NCBI RefSeq assembly: GCF_900115975.1
Contig: NZ_FOYM01000034.1
Coordinates: 1-35,731, forward strand
Direction: 5' to 3'
From: Desulfoscipio geothermicus DSM 3669
GTDB taxonomy: Bacteria; Bacillota; Desulfotomaculia; Desulfotomaculales; Desulfallaceae
Length of the DNA: 35,731 nt
The notes beneath the pieces were generated by a model that saw nothing but the letters and a program-made list of their open reading frames with translations, did no database searches and was not told where the DNA came from. This document shows positions 33,960-35,731 of the stretch, in pieces. Both the position numbers and the translations under genes were made by a program. How positions within the stretch are numbered: the first letter of the stretch is position 1; each line of letters starts with the position of its first letter.

Positions 33960-34694
33960 CTATTCCTCCACTATTTCAAAATTTGCGTATATATTTTGCA
34001 CATCATCATGGTCTTCCAGGGCATCCATTAACTTAAGCATTTGCTCTTCCTGTTCGCCGGTGATTACAACCGTGGACTGAGGCAACCGGGTAATTTCCGA
34101 ATGGATGATTTTTATCCCTTCCACCGCCAAAGTTTCACTTACCTCGTTAAGAATATCCGGCGCTGTGATAACTTCGAAACTATCATCTTCCTCTTTCACA
34201 TCCAGCGCACCGGCATCAAGCGCAGTCAATAAAAACTCGTCGCTGTCCATATTCAGACCGGATTTTTCAACAACCAGTATGCCTCTGGTGTCAAACATCC
34301 AGGAAACGCAACCGGTTTCGCCCAGATTGCCGCCGTATTTGGAAAATAAATGCCGTATTTCACCGGCGGTACGGTTACGGTTGTCGGTCATGATATCCAG
34401 CATCACTGCAACTCCCCCGGGACCGTAACCTTCATAAATCAATTCCTCGTAATTTGCGCCACCTAATTCTCCTGTTCCCCTTTTAATGGCGCGCTGGATA
34501 TTATCGTTGGGGATATTCGCTTCCTTAGCCCTTGCTATGGCGTTTTTCAACCTTATATTGGCCTCCGGGTCACCGCCCCCTTGCCTGGCCGCTATGATGA
34601 TCTCTTTAGCCAATTTAGTAAAAATTTTTCCCCTTTGCGCATCAACTTTGGCTTTTTTACGCTTTATAGTTGACCACTTAGAATGCCCCGACAA
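33960..34694 (-). CDS. yebC: YebC/PmpR-family regulator
   Basis: YebC proteins are DNA-binding regulators, some also helping ribosomes at proline stretches. The 244-residue protein starts [46 protein letters not shown] and contains [47 protein letters not shown], both hallmark segments. It starts at TTG (34694) with GGAG nine bases ahead; the frame extends 30 codons further but this lacks similarity. It follows nadE by 25 bases. Confidence 0.96.
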   Translation of the reverse strand: MSGHSKWSTIKRKKAKVDAQRGKIFTKLAKEIIIAARQGGGDPEANIRLKNAIARAKEANIPNDNIQRAIKRGTGELGGANYEELIYEGYGPGGVAVMLDIMTDNRNRTAGEIRHLFSKYGGNLGETGCVSWMFDTRGILVVEKSGLNMDSDEFLLTALDAGALDVKEEDDSFEVITAPDILNEVSETLAVEGIKIIHSEITRLPQSTVVITGEQEEQMLKLMDALEDHDDVQNIYANFEIVEE

Positions 34695-34719
34695 TTGATT
34701 CAACTCCTTTCCATCTGTT

Positions 34720-35445
34720 TCATAATGAAGGCTTGGCAGGAAGTTGTTTTTTGTGCAAGCTTTGCAGCGCCAGTTTATCAACAATTTTTCTTACCCGGTC
34801 TTCCGCCTGTCCCGTTAATATATATTTGTCTAATTCTTCATAAGCAATGCCCATTTCTTTTTCATCATTTTGACCTGCCCACAGACCGGCGGAAGGCGGT
34901 TTGTCTATGATAGGTTGAGGAACGCCCAGGTATTCAGCCAGTTCCACCACCTGCTTTTTAACCAAATTGGCAATAGGCAGCAGATCCACACCTCCATCAC
35001 CATATTTGGTAAAGTATCCAACCGTTATTTCACTGCGATTACCCGTTCCCACCACCAGGCTCCGCCTTCTGGCAGCATAGTAATATAAGGTAGTCATTCT
35101 CAGTCGCGGTTTAATATTGGCTACGGCCAGGTCTTTCTTATACATGTCATAATCTTCGCCGGTGAGCAACTTCACCAACTCTGCAAAAGGTTTGTCCAAC
35201 TCCACTGTTTTGTACTCTATATCGATTGACTCCGCCAACAACCGGGCATGCTCGGCATCCTGCGGATCACTGTAACAGGGCATGATTACTCCCAGAGTTG
35301 TTTCGGGGCATACATTTCGGCATAATGCCGCAGTAACTGCCGAGTCTATTCCCCCGCTCAAACCTACAACAAAACCCCTGGCACCTCTGTCTCTGACCTG
35401 CTCTCTTAACCAGCTTTCAATTTTTCCGGCCAGACTGTCAACCAT
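34720..35445 (-). CDS. nadE: NH3-dependent NAD synthetase
   Basis: NadE converts nicotinate adenine dinucleotide to NAD with ammonia and ATP. The 241-residue protein has the PP-loop [10 protein letters not shown] (SGGIDS at 30-35), [69 protein letters not shown] and [16 protein letters not shown]. There is no nitrilase domain, so it needs free ammonia. The length is usual for the short bacterial form. GGAGGGG lies before the ATG. An inverted repeat lies just upstream. Confidence 0.97.
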   Translation of the reverse strand: MVDSLAGKIESWLREQVRDRGARGFVVGLSGGIDSAVTAALCRNVCPETTLGVIMPCYSDPQDAEHARLLAESIDIEYKTVELDKPFAELVKLLTGEDYDMYKKDLAVANIKPRLRMTTLYYYAARRRSLVVGTGNRSEITVGYFTKYGDGGVDLLPIANLVKKQVVELAEYLGVPQPIIDKPPSAGLWAGQNDEKEMGIAYEELDKYILTGQAEDRVRKIVDKLALQSLHKKQLPAKPSL

Positions 35446-35463
35446 TCTTTCCCCTCCAAATCA

Positions 35464-35485
35464 AAACATATATGTCAATATGTTT
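35464..35485. promoter_or_regulatory. Inverted repeat upstream of nadE
   Basis: AAACATAT (35464-35471) and ATATGTTT (35478-35485) are perfect 8-bp arms with a 6-base spacer, 19 bases ahead of the nadE start. The position fits an operator. A promoter candidate further up on the minus strand is TTGTAT, 17 bases, TAATGA. Confidence 0.4.
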
Positions 35486-35574
35486 TTATTTCATTATTGC
35501 CACATTTATAATCATACAATTCTCTAGCCGAGCAAATCAAGTATTTACCTGCTTATAATTTGTTATGAGGAGGA

Positions 35575-35613
35575 TAATATTTAAAAGCCCCCGGGGATAA
35601 ATCCGGAGGCTTT
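35575..35613 (-). terminator. Terminator of the rRNA operon
   Basis: AAAGCC with CGG and their complements (35584-35613) form a GC-rich stem around TTTA. On the minus strand the stem ends in GGCTTTTAAATATT. It lies just downstream of the 5S rRNA 3' end. Confidence 0.8.
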
Positions 35614-35624
35614 CGCAAAATTAA

Positions 35625-35731
35625 TTCCGGCAACGACCTACTCTCCCGGGGACGAACCCCAGTACCATCGGCGCTGGAGAGCTTAACTGCCGTGTTCGGG
35701 ATGGGAACGGGTGTATCCTCTCCGCTATGGT
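35625..35731 (-). rRNA. rrf: 5S ribosomal RNA (5' end cut by window edge)
   Basis: The minus strand reads ACACCCGTTCCCATCCCGAA, then CACGGCAGTTAAGCTCTCC and AGCGCCGATGGTACTGGGG, ending GGGAGAGTAGGTCGTTGCCGG. This is the conserved 5S rRNA sequence (loops A-E). The last 107 bases are present; the first few bases, which pair with the 3' end, lie beyond the window. The terminator follows directly. The 16S and 23S genes should lie to the right of the window. Confidence 0.96.

Overview
The window looks like a chromosomal segment of a spore-forming, Gram-positive anaerobe of the Desulfotomaculum/Pelotomaculum (Peptococcaceae-like) type. This is inferred from the gene content: sporulation genes (prkA, the start of yhbH, bofC, a SpoIID-family gene, a yteA-like gene), SigI/RsgI, MurT/GatD (lipid II amidation, typical of Gram-positives), DUF5665 and secreted proteins with copper-amine-oxidase-type domains. 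The species cannot be named from the sequence alone.

Positions 1 to about 11,720 are an accessory region. From left to right it holds the end of an IS256-family transposase with a long palindrome after it; a hypothetical gene and an XRE-type repressor transcribed divergently from a well-formed promoter/operator; a small MerR/excisionase-like protein; two secreted cargo proteins; two unknown genes; a gene-free stretch full of inverted and direct repeats; a 47-codon membrane protein whose ribosome binding site lies in a hairpin; two winged-helix proteins of the replication-relaxation type; a second hairpin-rich gene-free stretch; a TraG/VirD4-like coupling ATPase; and a helix-turn-helix replication initiator whose own coding sequence carries three 26-bp palindromic iterons next to an AT-rich stretch, an arrangement like the lambda O gene and origin. 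This set suggests an integrated plasmid or a conjugative/mobilizable element. No relaxase or integrase is visible, and the left end lies outside the window.

The right edge of the element lies at about 11,720-11,740. Directly after prkA, in the operon position expected for yhbH (DUF444), there is a correct yhbH start with ribosome binding site, but the match breaks after about 46 codons and the frame stops at codon 51. The element therefore appears to sit inside yhbH. Elements in sporulation genes elsewhere (skin in sigK, SP-beta in spsM) are excised during sporulation, so this is a candidate for the same kind of arrangement. The window cannot prove it.

From 11,887 to the end is ordinary chromosome, all on the minus strand. 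Read in the direction of transcription (right to left): a 5S rRNA with its terminator; nadE and yebC; bofC, ruvC, ruvA, ruvB; queH and DUF2905; a SpoIID-like gene; queA, tgt, yajC, an HD-domain gene, secD, secF; DUF5665 and a yteA-like gene; a cation diffusion facilitator with a structured leader; sigI-rsgI; a DUF4198-like gene; a metallo-beta-lactamase-fold gene, murT, gatD; a 39-aa ORF; and prkA with the broken yhbH. Several terminators separate these units. Queuosine synthesis (queA, tgt, queH), Holliday-junction processing (ruvABC), protein export (yajC, secDF) and peptidoglycan amidation (murT, gatD) are each represented by linked genes.
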